Shown here: piece after piece, positions 31,736 through 43,638 of the stretch
How positions within the stretch are numbered: the first letter of the stretch is position 1
Layout: each line of letters opens with the position of its first letter
The notes under the pieces: generated by a model
Database searches by the model: none
What the model saw: only the letters and a program-made list of their open reading frames with translations
Told to the model about the DNA's origin: nothing
Program-made: the position numbers and the translations under genes
Assembly (NCBI RefSeq): GCF_019175285.1
Contig: NC_056527.1
Span: forward strand, 113,222,742 to 113,286,741
DNA: 64,000 nucleotides
Direction: 5' to 3'
Origin: Sceloporus undulatus
Taxonomy: Eukaryota > Chordata > Lepidosauria > Squamata > Phrynosomatidae

Positions 31736-32287
31736 CCTATGTTATGCCTAGTTTATTCCACTAGAGGTCATTAGCTACTCTTTGCTTTTTGAGGGACATA
31801 GAAGAAATTCATCTGATGAGATTTTTCTCTTTGCCTCTTGCATTTTGTCTTTACATTGATACAAAAGGTCTGACAGCAGCAACCCTAGAAGAGTAGTATT
31901 TTACCTAAGGCCAGTCAGTAAATCTGAGGCAGTTTGGAGGATATAGTCCGAGCAAAGATTAGTAAAGGGGTTGCAGAGGGTAGTGAGCCACTTTTCACAC
32001 TCCCTGTGCCTCCGCGGGATTTGTAGTTTGTCGTGGCATCATTGCTCTCTGACAGAAAAGGTAAATATTTCACAAAAGTACTAATTCCAGAATTCAATAG
32101 CCCTGAGCCATGGCAGTTAAAGTAGTTTCAAACTGTATTAATTCTGGAGGTTGCTTTACATAGAGGCTTGTCACTCGAGGAAAGAAAGTGAAAGTTCAGC
32201 CAGATCGCAGCCCCTTTCTACATTCCTTACTGCATGATGCCATAGTGCTTGGCATGGCATGCGGTTGCTGTGTCCTCAATCCACTGC

Positions 32288-32541
32288 ACAAGGAAAGAAA
32301 GCAAAAGTGCAGCCAGATAATATTGCCTTTCTATAAGCCTTACAACATGATGTTGTAGTGCTTCAGTTCTCTTCCCATGAGAAATGGTTGAAAAAGCAAG
32401 TCTTTTTTCTAACTGAAAAAGACTTGCTTTTATAGCCATCTCCTGTGGGAAGAGAACTGAAGCACTACAACATTATGTTGTAAGGCACACAGAAAAGCAA
32501 TACTATCTGGCTGCACTTTTGCTTTCTTTGCTTGTGCAATA
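32288..32541. repeat. long palindrome (~115 bp arms)
   Basis: Left arm text 'gaaagcaaaagtgcagcc' ... 'gtgcttcagttctcttccc' is mirrored as 'gggaagagaactgaagcac' ... 'ggctgcacttttgctttc'. The loop lies near 32385-32420 around 'aaaagcaagtctttttt'. A third partial copy of the arm end lies at 32175-32215, so the whole is a foldback MITE complex. Confidence 0.8.
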
Positions 32542-32669
32542 AGGTCCCTTGGAGAGGTCCTAAGAAATGAAAAAAATAACTCTTTCTCTCACTAAATGGC
32601 CCTACAGAGCGTTGCTTTCTCAGAAGAAGACTTGACGGTAGCAGTTGAGATTTCTGATCTTCTTAAGTT

Positions 32670-32676
32670 AACCACA
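32670..32676 (+). promoter_or_regulatory. RUNX-like site upstream of V10
   Basis: AACCACA, 130 bp upstream of the V10 ATG, with a weak partner CTGGTTT downstream. Surrounding text resembles the V7 upstream flank. Confidence 0.3.
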
Positions 32677-32805
32677 AAGCCCCTCCTTCTGGTTTGCACA
32701 GGAGAAGATACAATAGCATGCAACAATAGAGAATTCTTTGCGACTGGGAAGGAGCAGTTGTACTTTTTGTTTCACCATTTGTGAGGAGGACAACAATCTT
32801 TTAGA

Positions 32806-34018
32806 ATGGGCGCAAGAATGTGGCTAGTTCAGAGGAGGCTTCTTTTCTTCTTTGGACTGCTTTTGCTGTGTAAGTGGGGCATTCTTAGCATTAGGAAAGA
32901 ACAAATGGGATATGCAATAAATTGTTGCAGTTCACCATGTTTCTGTCTGGGTTTTCAGTCAATCAGTTGTGATGGTTTCCAGCATAATCCATTCTATGCT
33001 CCCTCTCCCTTGCCCAAACCAGTGGCCTGTAGTCTGGGCCCATTCAACATGTTCCATCCACATGGTATTTTTTAAAGGTTGAGTGATAAATGATAGACAA
33101 ACAGATTTATATATGGGAAAAAATCTGATGGGGCCAGATTTAAGAGGACTGGACTACAGGAGAAATAAAGATCTGATGTGTTGGTTTTTTGTGTGTAAGT
33201 GAAAATATGATGGAGTTGCAGTGTGCAGTGTGAGAGATACACACATATATAATGGAAACTGTGTCTTAAATTTGTTTTTAGTGTTTTAGCTAATTCCTTT
33301 TAACTTACAATTTGATATTTTAATTGGACCTCTTAAATTATTTGGTAAGCTGCCCTAGATTCCATTCTGGGAGAAAGGCAGGATAGAAGTGCAACAATAT
33401 AAATAAATAATGTATAAATTTGACATGGGCTAAACTCACTGTAGTAGAACTATTGGGCAGATATAATTTTATTAAATTGTTTATTTACAGAAAACATACA
33501 GAAAAAAACATGTCTCAGGGGAAAATGCTCAGGGTTACTTTATATCAGCAAAAACATGAGTGTCTCTTCTCAGGCACAAAGAAGTTTTGCAATCTAAAAG
33601 AAGAAGGAAAAAGGGACACATTTCTTTCATGTACATCTTGCCTCTAAAGCTTTCCTTGTACAAAATGCAAAGGTCACTGGATGGGAACTGACCAACAAGA
33701 AGAAAACCCTTAATTTACTTTTCTATCTTGCAGTTGGACACTCTCAATCCCAAGTGACTCAGACACCTGCATTTAAAGAGGTCCGGGAAGGGGACCTGTT
33801 CACCATTTCTTGTGCCTACTCCAGCGAGTTTCGGACCTACTTTTGGTACCAACAGTTGCCCGGAAAGGCACCATCCCTCTTGCTTTCTATTACTACTGGA
33901 AAGAATGTGACTGAAAAGAACTTCACAGCAGAGTATCTGGAGAAAGGAAAGCAAAGTCTCCTGCATCTCTCTAGCTCTCAGCTTCAATACTCAGGAACTT
34001 ACTTTTGTGCAGTGGAGG
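32806..34018 (+). CDS. TRAV: V10: T-cell receptor alpha-type V segment (family B)
   Basis: The leader exon 32806-32869 (two in-frame ATGs, at 32806 and 32818; core RRLLFFFGLLLL) ends T|GTAAGT. The V exon 33734-34018 follows TTGCAG and reads FGHSQSQVTQTPAF. Landmarks are FTISCAYS, YFWYQQLPG and SGTYFCAVEA. It shares EYLEKGKxS and the leader style with V2 and the leader end with V7. Intact, judged functional. It is the last V before the V2R relic. Confidence 0.9.
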
Positions 34019-34057
34019 CACAGTGGGGCAGGAAGCAAGAGGCGCACAGCCAAAACC
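34019..34057 (+). other. V10 recombination signal (23-RSS)
   Basis: Consensus heptamer CACAGTG, 23 bp spacer, nonamer GCCAAAACC. Confidence 0.9.
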
Positions 34058-34190
34058 TAAGACTTTTCTTGACTTTACCCACTATTGTGTTATGAAGATC
34101 CTTAAGCCAGTCTTAACAGTTGATGTCTTTATTGTGGACATCTAAATTTCACATTGGAGATCTGTGATTAATCTTCTTGGCAATAAGACT

Positions 34191-34375
34191 GTTTGACAGT
34201 GGAATATGCTGCCTCAGAGAGTGGTGGCATCTTCTTCTTTGGAGGTTTTTAAACAGAGGTTGGATGGCCATCTATTGGAGATGCTTTGGTTGTATCTTCC
34301 TACATGGCAGGGAGCTGGACTGAATGACCTTTGGGGTATCTTTCAGATCTATGATTCTATGATCTCCTGATCAGG
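34191..34375 (+). mobile_element. CR1 LINE 3' end
   Basis: Contains 'ggaatatgctgcctcagagag', 'ggatggccatctattgg' and the terminal repeat 'attctatgat', typical of the 3' UTR of lizard CR1. Strongly 5'-truncated. Confidence 0.75.
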
Positions 34376-34821
34376 GATGTGAAAAAGTCTTAATTTTAAG
34401 TACATATCTCTAATGGTCACCTGTACTTTCTTCCTATCCTTGTTCCTTTTCTAAAGTCCATGTTGGAAGGATGAATCCCAATGCTTCTGCAGGGCAACAG
34501 TTCATTCTTCTTGAATGTTCTATCAAGTGGAATCAAAGGTTTAACCAGCTGGTTGCCGCCGCCGCCGCCGCAAAAACCGTGGCTGTTCTGCAGCCGCCAC
34601 CGCCATTGCTGCTGCGGCTGCTGCTGCAGCCTTTTTGCCGCCTGCCTCGCTTTGCTGGGGTAGGTTAAGTATTGTTAATCTGATATTGGAAACCGCTTTG
34701 ATCGTCCACGGAAAAGCGGTATACAAATAATGCTTATTATTATTATTATTAAGGGAGTTCTCTTTCCCTATTTGTCCAGTTTAGACTTGTAAGGATCATT
34801 ATGATAAGAGATGTTTCCTAC
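34376..34821. other. gene-free stretch with a GCC/GCTG-rich block
   Basis: 34550-34635 is a run of (CCG)n and (GCTGCTGCG)n-like triplets that gives spurious alanine or proline frames. Otherwise a SINE-like '...aaagcggtatacaaataatgc' tail and (TTA)n. Confidence 0.5.
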
Positions 34822-36448
34822 CTGCCAGGGTTGGATATTTTGGATATTCCATGTTCTTCATGCTTTCTGCTTGGATCCTAAGGAAAGCATGGCATGGAGA
34901 GCATGTGCGATGGCATAAACAGCATTATAAATGCTGTAACTCTGGCCAGACATTCTCATTTCAAAGACAGATTCTGAGAGACTGCTCAGCTTCTCTTCCC
35001 CAGTACAATTTTTTGGATATGGTAGAGTCAAGTTAGATCTAGGAAGGGAGCACATAAAAGCAGAAGCCCAAAACAATTTGATGAACTTAAGTTCAATCCT
35101 ATATGGACACAGTGTGCTAAGAAATAGAGAATATTTTTCCACGTCTTGTGTGTGCAGTGCGAATGACAAAGTGCCATTGAAGGATTTGGGTGTGAACAAT
35201 TCTTTTATCATTGTTGTTGTGAAATCCCACTGAGCAGTGATGATCCAAACCCTCTCTGTTGGGTTCCTTTTAAAATACTCATTGACATATAAAATCATCC
35301 GCACACCCTCCATAAAGCGTGAGTCTCCATGAACGAGAATTACATTGGCTTCACTAGAAGAGATGACTGAACTTATTTTTTCCAGTTTATTATTAAACTG
35401 CATGTTTCCTTCCCTGGATCCTTCCCAGTGCTCTTTTATTGTTGGAATAGTTTCCCTAAAAGCAAAACAAATACCGATCTCGAGGAGCTGAGGTTTGAGA
35501 GTCCTTAACAATATCTCTCCATTGTCATCATCTGAAACAAGGAGGCCAATCCAGGTCCAGCCAAAATGTTCCAACAAACTGAGCATTTGCATTTGGGATC
35601 ATTTGGAAGACAAAAGGGAATTGAGTTTTATCATCCAGTGCAGGATCAAAGGAGCTGTAACTGAGCTAGAGAGAAAGACAGGGATCGATAGAGTTTTTAG
35701 AACACAAATCTGTGGTTGTTCCACTATTTAAATGACTTCCCTCCAAGGTTTGGTAAAATAGAAAATGAAGTTGATGAAATTGGTTGTCTAACAAATTTTG
35801 CAAAGGGCAAAAGTCTTCTATTAAAGGCAAGTTTATACAACTGTACGACACATTCAAGAGCTGATAGGCAGAAAGGAATTTGTTTCTGGAGGAGTTAAAA
35901 TTGTGGAAGCCTATGCTCCCCTCAAAGATTTGATAAATGACTTCCCTCAAATGACTCTCCTATGCATTTTTTTTGGTCTTCACATCCCCCCCCCCCAGTT
36001 TTCATCTTTTTTTCCTAATGTCCCCTGTCCAAAAAATCAATTAGTCAGTTGAAAGGAACATTCAGCCTTACTCATTTTAAGATTCAGAATGAGAAGCGAT
36101 GTCGATAACAAACAATTTTCCCCCTTGGCAGTTGCCCTTATTTATATTTGTGAATTAACATACCTGTGGCATCTTGTAGACTTTTAAAATGTGAGGCATC
36201 TGCCTGGAGTTCTGAGCAACAAGTCCACCAATGACAGCCATGAAGTTGTGCCTCCCGTTGCAGATATAGTTAAGGGGATCCCCATGTGCTGCAAAAAGCA
36301 AACTCATGGTCCCATTACATGTACCCATTTCATTGAAATTGTTTGCCATGGCATGCAGCATCAGTGTGTGGTTGGGTAGTAGGTGGGTATTTCTGTTAAT
36401 CTCATCCATGGCAAATATGAAGGCAAGGTATTGGTGATCATATTTAGG
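34822..36448 (-). pseudogene. type 2 vomeronasal receptor (V2R) pseudogene, two exons
   Basis: Two - strand exons encode part of the extracellular ligand-binding (Venus flytrap) domain of a V2R pheromone receptor. The exon at 36164-36448 (acceptor CTACAG, donor CAG|GTATG, 285 bp) gives PKYDHQYLAFIFAMDEINR, then AVIGGL-like MAVIGGLVAQNS and ends VYKMPQ. The exon at 34822-35665 (acceptor CTCTCTAG, donor CAG|GTAGG, 844 bp) gives SYSSFDPALDDKTQFPF, LLEHFGWTWIGLLVSDDD and the end IQNIQPWQ. Both exon ends match the V2R family layout. It is broken: a frameshift near 35575 separates QMIPNANAQ from LSLLEHFGW, and a TGA near 34860 precedes the exon end. No transmembrane exon is seen. 38280-38420 (-) may be a remnant of exon 1, at low confidence. 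Confidence 0.85.
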
Positions 36449-37072
36449 CTGTAGGCTGCAATGAGATTTTCATGTGGTCTGAGGGCTGTAACACTCCTGA
36501 TAGCATTTCTTCAACAATTACCGTATATACTTATTTAGGTATTTATATCCCACCCTTCAGTCCTAATGGCTCTCAGGGTGGCTTACAATTATTGTTTTTA
36601 ATCAGACAGTTCCCTGCCCTCAGGCTTACAATCTTGACCTCATGTATAAGTTGAGGGCAGATTTTGGGGCCAAAATGATGGATTTTGATATGATCCATGG
36701 ATAGGTCGAGAGTAAATCTTAGGGGCATGTAACAAAGGATGTAAAGAACGAAGCAATGGAAAACAATGCCAAGGAACAATTCCAGCAGGCATAACTGTTT
36801 GTGCTTATATTAAAGGCTGCATGGATGAGAGAGCAGAGCAAGGCCAGTGCTTCCAAGACGGATTACACTCTTGCCTTTCAGAAGAGGATGGTTCCTTTTT
36901 AAAAAATAAGAGTTAAAGTACATTACTTACATTGACCCATGGATAAGTCCACTCAGTTTTTTTGGGTCAGTTTTTTAACCTAAATTTCTAGACTTATACA
37001 TGAATATATACAGTATATTAATAAACACACAACAAGTAGATTTCAATTTGCTTAAAAAAAATAATACTAGGG
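36449..37072. repeat. repeat-derived stretch (ACCGTATATACT element)
   Basis: A left end ACCGTATATACTTATTTA near 36519 and the inverse ATATATACAGTAT near 37007 bracket 'gacccatggataag' and 'atccatggataggtcgag' text. This looks like a MITE carrying an insertion. No gene. Confidence 0.45.
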
Positions 37073-37271
37073 CAGTAGTTCTCAACCTTCCCAATGCCGT
37101 GACCCTTTAATATAGTTCCTCATATTGTGGTGACCCCCAACCATAAAATTATTTTCGTTGCTACTTCACAAGACCATTGGAAATATGTGTTTTCTGATGG
37201 TCTTAGGTGACCCCTGTGAAAGGATCGTTCGACCCCCAAAGGAGTCAAGACCCACAGGTTGAGAATCACTG
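37073..37271. mobile_element. SPIN non-autonomous hAT transposon
   Basis: 199 bp with the SPIN ends: CAGTAGTTCTCAACCTTCCC at the left, and the inverse of CAGTGATTCTCAACCTGTGG at the right, with 'gaccattggaaatatgtg' and 'gatggtcttaggtgacccc' inside. The flanks TACTAGGG and TATTAGAA are a decayed 8 bp duplication consistent with the hAT target NTNTAGAN. SPIN is known to have entered several tetrapod lineages, including anoles, by horizontal transfer. Confidence 0.88.
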
Positions 37272-39410
37272 TATTAGAAGGAAACCTACTCAAATCAGTT
37301 TGATGCTGCTACTCATACCTACCACAAATGCCATTTATTTGTACATACTCTACATATGACATCCTTTAATACATAACCTCTCACACATCATATTCTAAAT
37401 AGTTTTAAATTATCATTACTTATTTTTCAAAATCCATTTTCCTGAACTCTTGTGAGATATCACAGGGTTAGCATTCCCCCAGTTTTGTTTCACATTTATA
37501 TAATCTTTCCAACCCCCACATCTTTCAAGAGCCTTATTTTTATGAATTAATGCACACAACACATAAATACACAATTGTGTACATCACACAAATCTTTGAA
37601 CTCTAACGTGATAAATCATTTTGGCCCGCATTTCTCCTTCACAAGCCATTTTCCCATATGCACAGATACTATTTTTGGTTTTTCCTTTTGAATATGACAG
37701 TTGGGGAAAACAAGGAACATTCCAAAAAATTGGAATGCAATCTTTAAATCATCAGCATTCCTGAAACTGAAGAACTACAACTCTCATTATTCTGGACCTT
37801 GGCCATGTTGGATTGGGTTTATCAGAGTTAAAGACTAACAACATTTGGATGCTTAGTGGTTCCCCACCCCACATTTAGGGCTTTTGTGGCTTAGCTTTCA
37901 AAAAATAAAATGAATGAAGCCACCCCTGTGTATTTCTATAGGCAGGTTGAATGACAGTTGTATATCTGTCATTGGTAATGAAAACTGTGCTTAGGTATAA
38001 TGAGAAAGAGACTTACTAGACCTCTGTTGAATCCTCTGGAATTCTATCAAAGGAATGCTCATTTAAAAAAGTAAGAAAAAGAGAGAAAAATTCAGCAATG
38101 AAAAAATTATTTTGAGAGGAGTGCATGTGTTTTGGAATTGTCTTCTGCCAAACACCTCCTTGGTCCCAATTTTTCATGGCATTATGAACCACCTGCTGCT
38201 GCATCAAAAAGAACAGTATTAATGACATTTGCCTGATATTAGCAAGCCATGGCTCCAGCCACACCTGCATACAACCGTCTTGAGAGATATGTCGAATCTC
38301 AATAGTACTACAAAGGTCCTTAGTCTTCAGGTGAGCTTCCAATCGACCATGAAAAGCTGTCCAACTGAAATAATCCCTGATTTATGAGGCTCAGGTCTTT
38401 CTCTTAAATGTCTGTTTGATCAATAAAGCCTCCAGAGCTGTCCCTTAACAGGTTGCTTTAAGAATAGTCTTTATAGATCAAGCAGAGTGGATCAGTCAGC
38501 ACCTGAGATGAATTCATCTGTGGTCCTGGATTTCTGATAGCCTCAGGCTATAATTACTCAAAGGCTGTAATTGCAGTCATTGTAGGAAAAATAATTGCCC
38601 TTTCCAGTATTCTCCGTAATGAGCAAAATGAAAGAAAACACACGAGTGTGAATCTATGGAAGTGGGTTGGATGTAGGCTTGGATGCAGTAGAACCAGTTA
38701 AATTCCCTTTGATTTTGATGGGCCTGTTTTACGTAAATGGCAGCCAATGGGTTGTGGACCAGCACTCATCTATGGACCACATTCCCCCCCCCCAATGTTA
38801 TTGAAACAATGGCCCTGAACAAATGCGCTCCCAAGTATGTACTCTGTATGTACTAGGGTTGCCTGGGGGCGTTTCATTTAGACGCCCGCAACCCTAGTAT
38901 GTACAGAGTACGTACAAAATGGTGGCATCTGTTCACATGGGCGCAGTCATTTTGACATAACGGACGCCTAGTATATGAAAAAAGTGTGTGTGTGTGCTAG
39001 AAATAATAATTAAAAATAAAATAACCGAAAGGCATGCTGAGTAGGGCATAGATCACGGAGGGGGTGTTAAGGTGGAGAGTCAGGGAGTGTGATCGGGGCA
39101 GCAGCCCCAGTTTTGTGACTGAAATGAATGACTGCTCTGAAAGTGATATGTTTGCATTTTTATAAAACTGATACGATTTCTGGAAGAATGGGACTCATGG
39201 GTTTATGTCCTTATCCTCTTCTCTGGTTGAGTTCATTACTTTGAGTTGCTGGAGTAAAGGAGAAGAAAAAAAGATGAGTGATGCCATCTGTTACCATTGA
39301 TGGTGTGTGTAAGGAATTCGACAGTGACTAGGAAAAGGGTGCCATAGATCAGGTCTTGTGAGCTGTGCATCCCTGCTTTACCTATTCCCTTGTATCTGAT
39401 GCTGCCATAG
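37272..39410. other. gene-free stretch before V11
   Basis: No V exon. The - strand frame at 38016-38342 and the adjoining text 'EPHKSGIISVGQLF' (38340-38400, -) might be the first exon of the V2R relic, but I could not confirm it. A hairpin repeat at 38834-38916 has arms 'gtatgtactctgtatgtactagggttg' in type, near-perfect. Confidence 0.4.
38834..38916. repeat. near-perfect hairpin repeat
   Basis: 'tatgtactctgtatgtac' ... 'tagggttgc' ... 'gggggcg' loop ... 'cgcaaccctagtatgtac'. It is like a single stem of the multi-hairpin family. Confidence 0.6.
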
Positions 39411-39715
39411 GACTTTTAGCCACCAGGCGGAGATATTCAGCAATGCACCGAGAGCCTGGGGAGGTGGGGAAGGTATGTACTAATGGCTTTTTAAAACTGT
39501 AGACACTTACATGCCACTGGCTGCAGACCACATTCTTTAGCCTACATCCTTTGGTTTACAACCTCCTCCATTACATCTTCTTTCTCCCCATTTGTGTATA
39601 ATTTCTTAGGAAAAGGAAGAAACAACTGCATTTCATCAAGTCTTCTTACTCCTCTTGTAGCGTAGGCTGTGCTGCAGAAAATACAGGATTGGTTTCCCCC
39701 CTTGATTCAGAAAAA

Positions 39716-41076
39716 ATGGGTCTTCTGGTTGTATTCACTTTGTCAGTCTTAGGTAAGTGATATCTTGTAAAACTTACATCTTTGGGCTAAAATCTCAGAA
39801 TGATTCAGTTAATACTGGTCACTCTGGGAATTGGAGTCTTGAAGGGTAACTAATGCTTTGTTTCCCCCTCAATATACCCCTCTTGTGTTTCCATGCGTAA
39901 TTTGTCCATAGATACATATTCTATCTATTTCTTAGCATCTGCATTTATAGGTGTTTTCACTAACAATCCTATTTTTTTCTACAACAGTTCTCCTCCAGAA
40001 TTATTAGAAGATGCTAAGACCATCAATGTATTTCTGGAATGGTCTCTTGGTTCACTTGCTTTGCTTCCAAACACTGCATCTTCTGTCATTATGTTCCCTG
40101 CAGAAGGCTGTATTGAACAGTGATCTTGCCAAATGGAAAGCACTGTTACTGTTACCAAAGGGGGCTATCCCTTTCAACTGTACCTATCAATCTATTATCT
40201 GAATCAATACATCTTACTTTAACTGGGACTAACAGGATTCCAACGGTGTAGTTGTGCATTCCTGGATGGTGTCCAACTTTTTGTCAATGACTTCCATATA
40301 GCATTTCCCTCCACTAGGGTTGCAGAAACAACTACTGTGCATTCCATATTGCACAATAAGGTAATAAGGAGACATATTAGTAAATATGCTAATGTGTACA
40401 TATTTACAATATATAAATTGAATTGCCTATAGTCTTTGCATAAGATGTGAGGAAGCAAATAAGCAAAGGAGTCATCTGCAATTTGGCCATTACAGCACTG
40501 GGTCTTCCAAGATTTTATATAATGCTGTTACACAAAGAATGTAGGAACTAACATAATGATTTTTTGTTTATCAAATGAATATTTCTGTGACTAACTCCAG
40601 CTCCTGAGATCATCCCAAATAGCTCATGTTTATAGAGTACAGTCATGGCCAGGAGACATACTGAATTAATAAAACATTGTTCTTACCTCTAGGGGTATCT
40701 GTCTATCTATCTATATCCAATCTGGCAGATCACATGTATACAGTTTTAAAAAAATTCTTTGTTTTGTATTACATTGTAGGTTTTCTGGGAAATGCTGTGA
40801 AGATTGAGCAGCCAGGATCAGTTATAGCACTTGAAGAATCACAATTCAGCCTTACTTGCAGTCTCTCTTCTGTAACAACGGAGATGGTCCAGTGGTACTT
40901 GCAGTTCCCTGGCCAAGGACCTCGGTACATAGCTGGTGCATACCCAGGATACAGTGCCGAAAGTACCAGTCTAAAGAGCACCATGCATTTCGCTAAGGAC
41001 AAAGGTTCTACTAAGCTGGAGTTTGATCATGTCACTGTGGGAGATGCTGCAGTGTACTTTTGTGCTTTGAGTGATG
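39716..41076 (+). CDS. TRAV: V11: T-cell receptor alpha-type V segment (family F)
   Basis: Leader exon 39716-39752 (MGLLVVFTLSVL) ends G|GTAAGT; short but hydrophobic. The V exon 40780-41076 follows TTGTAG and begins GFLGNAVKIEQPGS. Landmarks are FSLTCSL, VQWYLQFPG and AAVYFCALSDA. It belongs with V15 (GAY-x-G loop, STKLEFDHVTxGDAAVYFC). The open frame runs straight through the RSS, so it is read to the heptamer only. Intact, judged functional. Confidence 0.9.
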
Positions 41077-41115
41077 CACAGTGTGTTAAGGAGGGACTCT
41101 GGCTGTACATTAACC
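41077..41115 (+). other. V11 recombination signal (23-RSS)
   Basis: Consensus heptamer CACAGTG, 23 bp spacer, nonamer ACATTAACC, nearly shared with V15. Confidence 0.9.
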
Positions 41116-41189
41116 CCTTTCAAAGGCTGAGTGGAGGAGGAGCTGTGGGAGCCTGAAGACAACATGCACCCATGATGATACAGCAGACA

Positions 41190-41365
41190 TGAATCACAGA
41201 ACCATAGAGATGGAAGAGATCACAAGGGTCATCCAGTCCAGCCCCTTGCCATGCAGGAATGGAGAATCAAAGCACTCCTGACAGATGTCCATCCAGCCAC
41301 TGTTTAAGCACCTCCAAAGAAGGAGACTCCACCACACTTTGAGGCAGCTGCAAATTCCTCTCTCC
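41190..41365 (-). mobile_element. CR1 LINE 3' end
   Basis: Reverse of the CR1 3' UTR: 'aatcacagaaccatagagatgg', 'ccagtccagccccttgccatg' and 'ggagactccaccac'. Confidence 0.75.
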
Positions 41366-41569
41366 ATAGGCTACCTTGGTGCCTTATTGAGTATTTCACC
41401 AAACTACAAATCCCAAGATTCCTTAGGAAGGAGCCATGACAATTAAACTGGTCTCAAACTGATAAAACTGTGTAATGCACACTCACTTTCAGCATCGTTT
41501 TAGTACTTATTAATTACTTTTGGCTATAATGAATGACACAACAAAGTGCCCCTGTATTTATCGTTTAAG

Positions 41570-41582
41570 CCACTAGAGGGCA
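41570..41582 (+). promoter_or_regulatory. CTCF-like motif upstream of V12
   Basis: CCACTAGAGGGCA, 218 bp upstream of the 41788 ATG. Confidence 0.4.
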
Positions 41583-41763
41583 ACTCAGACCATTATAAGT
41601 TCCCTGCATCTTTGTATTATACAGTATTTAGGTTTCTTTTTAAAACTGTGACCCAAGGCATCAAACATGAGCAGGAAGCTGACGGCAGAAAGTGGTTAAA
41701 CTCACCTAAAATCTTTTTTGGAGACACCAGATCAACGGAGAAGAAGAATTAGCTATCACCCCC

Positions 41764-43638
41764 ATGCTATTTCCAACAGAAAGAAGAATGCTTTCCCTTT
41801 TTAAAACTTGCCACTACTTGCTTATTCTTGGATCTTTCCTTCTCCTTCTGAAATCAGGTAATATTACCACTGCATGCTCTCTTAGCAGTTGCACATCTTT
41901 CTGCCTAGTCTGGAATTTTCCACAGTCCATGACCTTGTGGCTGATCCTCTTTCCCAAAGGAAAAAGAATGTCTCTTGAATGGCTTTTGCATATCAAAGCT
42001 AGGTTTAAGATGTGTTTAAAGCAAGAACAATCTAATGAGCCACAATTAGGGATGTAATTCTTCAGGCGGTAGCAAAGAGTAGTTTCAGGCATTTACTTCC
42101 CGCTGGGAGACAGTCTTTAAAAACCACACAGTTTTTGAAGGCTATTTGGAATTTGGGGGTTATTCTGCACAAAATTCGCATGTGGTTGATTTGTTTTAGA
42201 AACAGCATTTTCTGGCAGAAAATGGCACTTTCTGCATGGAAAATAATATTATAATGCAGAAATATTATTTTCAAAATGGAAAATTTTGAATATTTCCTCT
42301 ACAAAGTATATAAATAAATAAAAGTTTTGTTTTCTGTGCAAAACAACCATGTGTGAATTTTGTGCAGAATAAGTCCCAAATTGCAAAGATCCCCATCAGC
42401 CCAGGGTTCTTCTTGTCGGGGGTTTTCATCTTTTTCAACCAGTTTTTGAATATTTTAAAATATTCTTTCCATCTCTATGAGCTTTTACGCCAGTATGCAT
42501 GCTGTGTATGGGAATGTATGCATGCATGGGTATGTATGGCATACTAATAGAAGAGGCCCCCTCTCCCCTATTTTGCTTCTTTATTCTTAATATCATCTCC
42601 CATGCCAATGTTTATCATGATTCAGCTGCTGGCTTCAAGAGAAAGTGTTCTCTGCAGTAGTCCACCATCTGTGGAATGCCCAATAGAAAGCAACATGGCA
42701 TCATCAATATATAAGTATAGGTACCAAATGAAGATCTTCCTTTTCTGTCATGCACTTAATCTTTGACTTTCGGCTAGTCTTATCAGTTTGATTGCTGGTT
42801 TTTAAAGGTCTTACTGTTTCAACATATTTATATTGGAACTTGCTATCTTATTGCTGTCAAAAGTATCAAATCAGTTGATCCTTTATTCACCTTCTGATTT
42901 TAGTATGATTGCAAGTTTCCCTGAGAACATTTTCCAATTAGGCATCATCTGTTTATGATTAATAAACACAGATTGATACTTAGCTACACTGGCAAAGCAA
43001 ATGAAGAAAAGAGAATTCTAGGTGCCCTCTCTCAGATCTTTCCCAACATGTCTCTATAGATTTTGGACCACAATGTCTATCATCCCTGATCATTTCCTGT
43101 GATCTCTGGGGCTGATGGGAGTTGTTGTTCAACACTCTTGGGGGGTTCTGTTTTAAGTAAGGTTGCTTCAAAGGTATTTTTTATTCTGGTAATTGCATCT
43201 GAGTTGGGATTCCCTTTACAAATCGGATGCTAAGGCTCCTTGTTCAAGCAGATAAGTAGACAAGGTTTCAGAAACAAAGACAGTCTGAGAAACAAAAATA
43301 CAGGAGAAGGAAAACGGATTTTCCCCCTGATGTTTTCCATTTGCAGATTTTGGTCAAAGTGACTCTGTTTTCCAGCCACTTTCTACACCACCCATCGCAG
43401 AGGAAGAAGATGCAGTTTTAAGCTGTAATTTCAGCACAACCAACACCAACCCTTACTTGTTCTGGTATCGCCAATTTCCCAGTGGATCTCCAGAGCATAT
43501 ACTCACAATAACAAAGTACTCAACAGCTTCTCCAGCAAATTTCTCAGGCGTTTTGGACCTTGAAAAGATGAAGGTGGACTTGAAACTTGAGAAGGTTTCT
43601 CTTTGGGATGAAGCTGTGTATTTCTGTGCATTGAGACC
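41764..43638 (+). CDS. TRAV: V12: T-cell receptor alpha-type V segment (family G), leader shared?
   Basis: The leader exon starts at 41764 or, more typically, at the in-frame ATG at 41788 (core YLLILGSFLLLL) and ends G|GTAATA at 41857. The V exon 43347-43638 follows ATTTGCAG and reads DFGQSDSVFQPLS. Landmarks are AVLSCNFS, LFWYRQFPS and EAVYFCALRP. The 1.5 kb intron is the longest here and carries a foldback MITE. The second V exon, V13, starts 98 bp after this one ends and has no leader between, so this leader may serve both. Intact. Confidence 0.88.
42148..42378. mobile_element. foldback MITE in the V12 intron
   Basis: Ends 'tttgggggttattctgcac' and its inverse 'gtgcagaataagtcccaaa'; the inner arms 'aaattcgcatgtggttg' are also mirrored. 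Confidence 0.75.

Noticed and set aside
38016-38342. 108-codon - strand frame as an independent gene
   Set aside because: No recognisable domain; it may be a decayed V2R first exon but the match is too weak to annotate.
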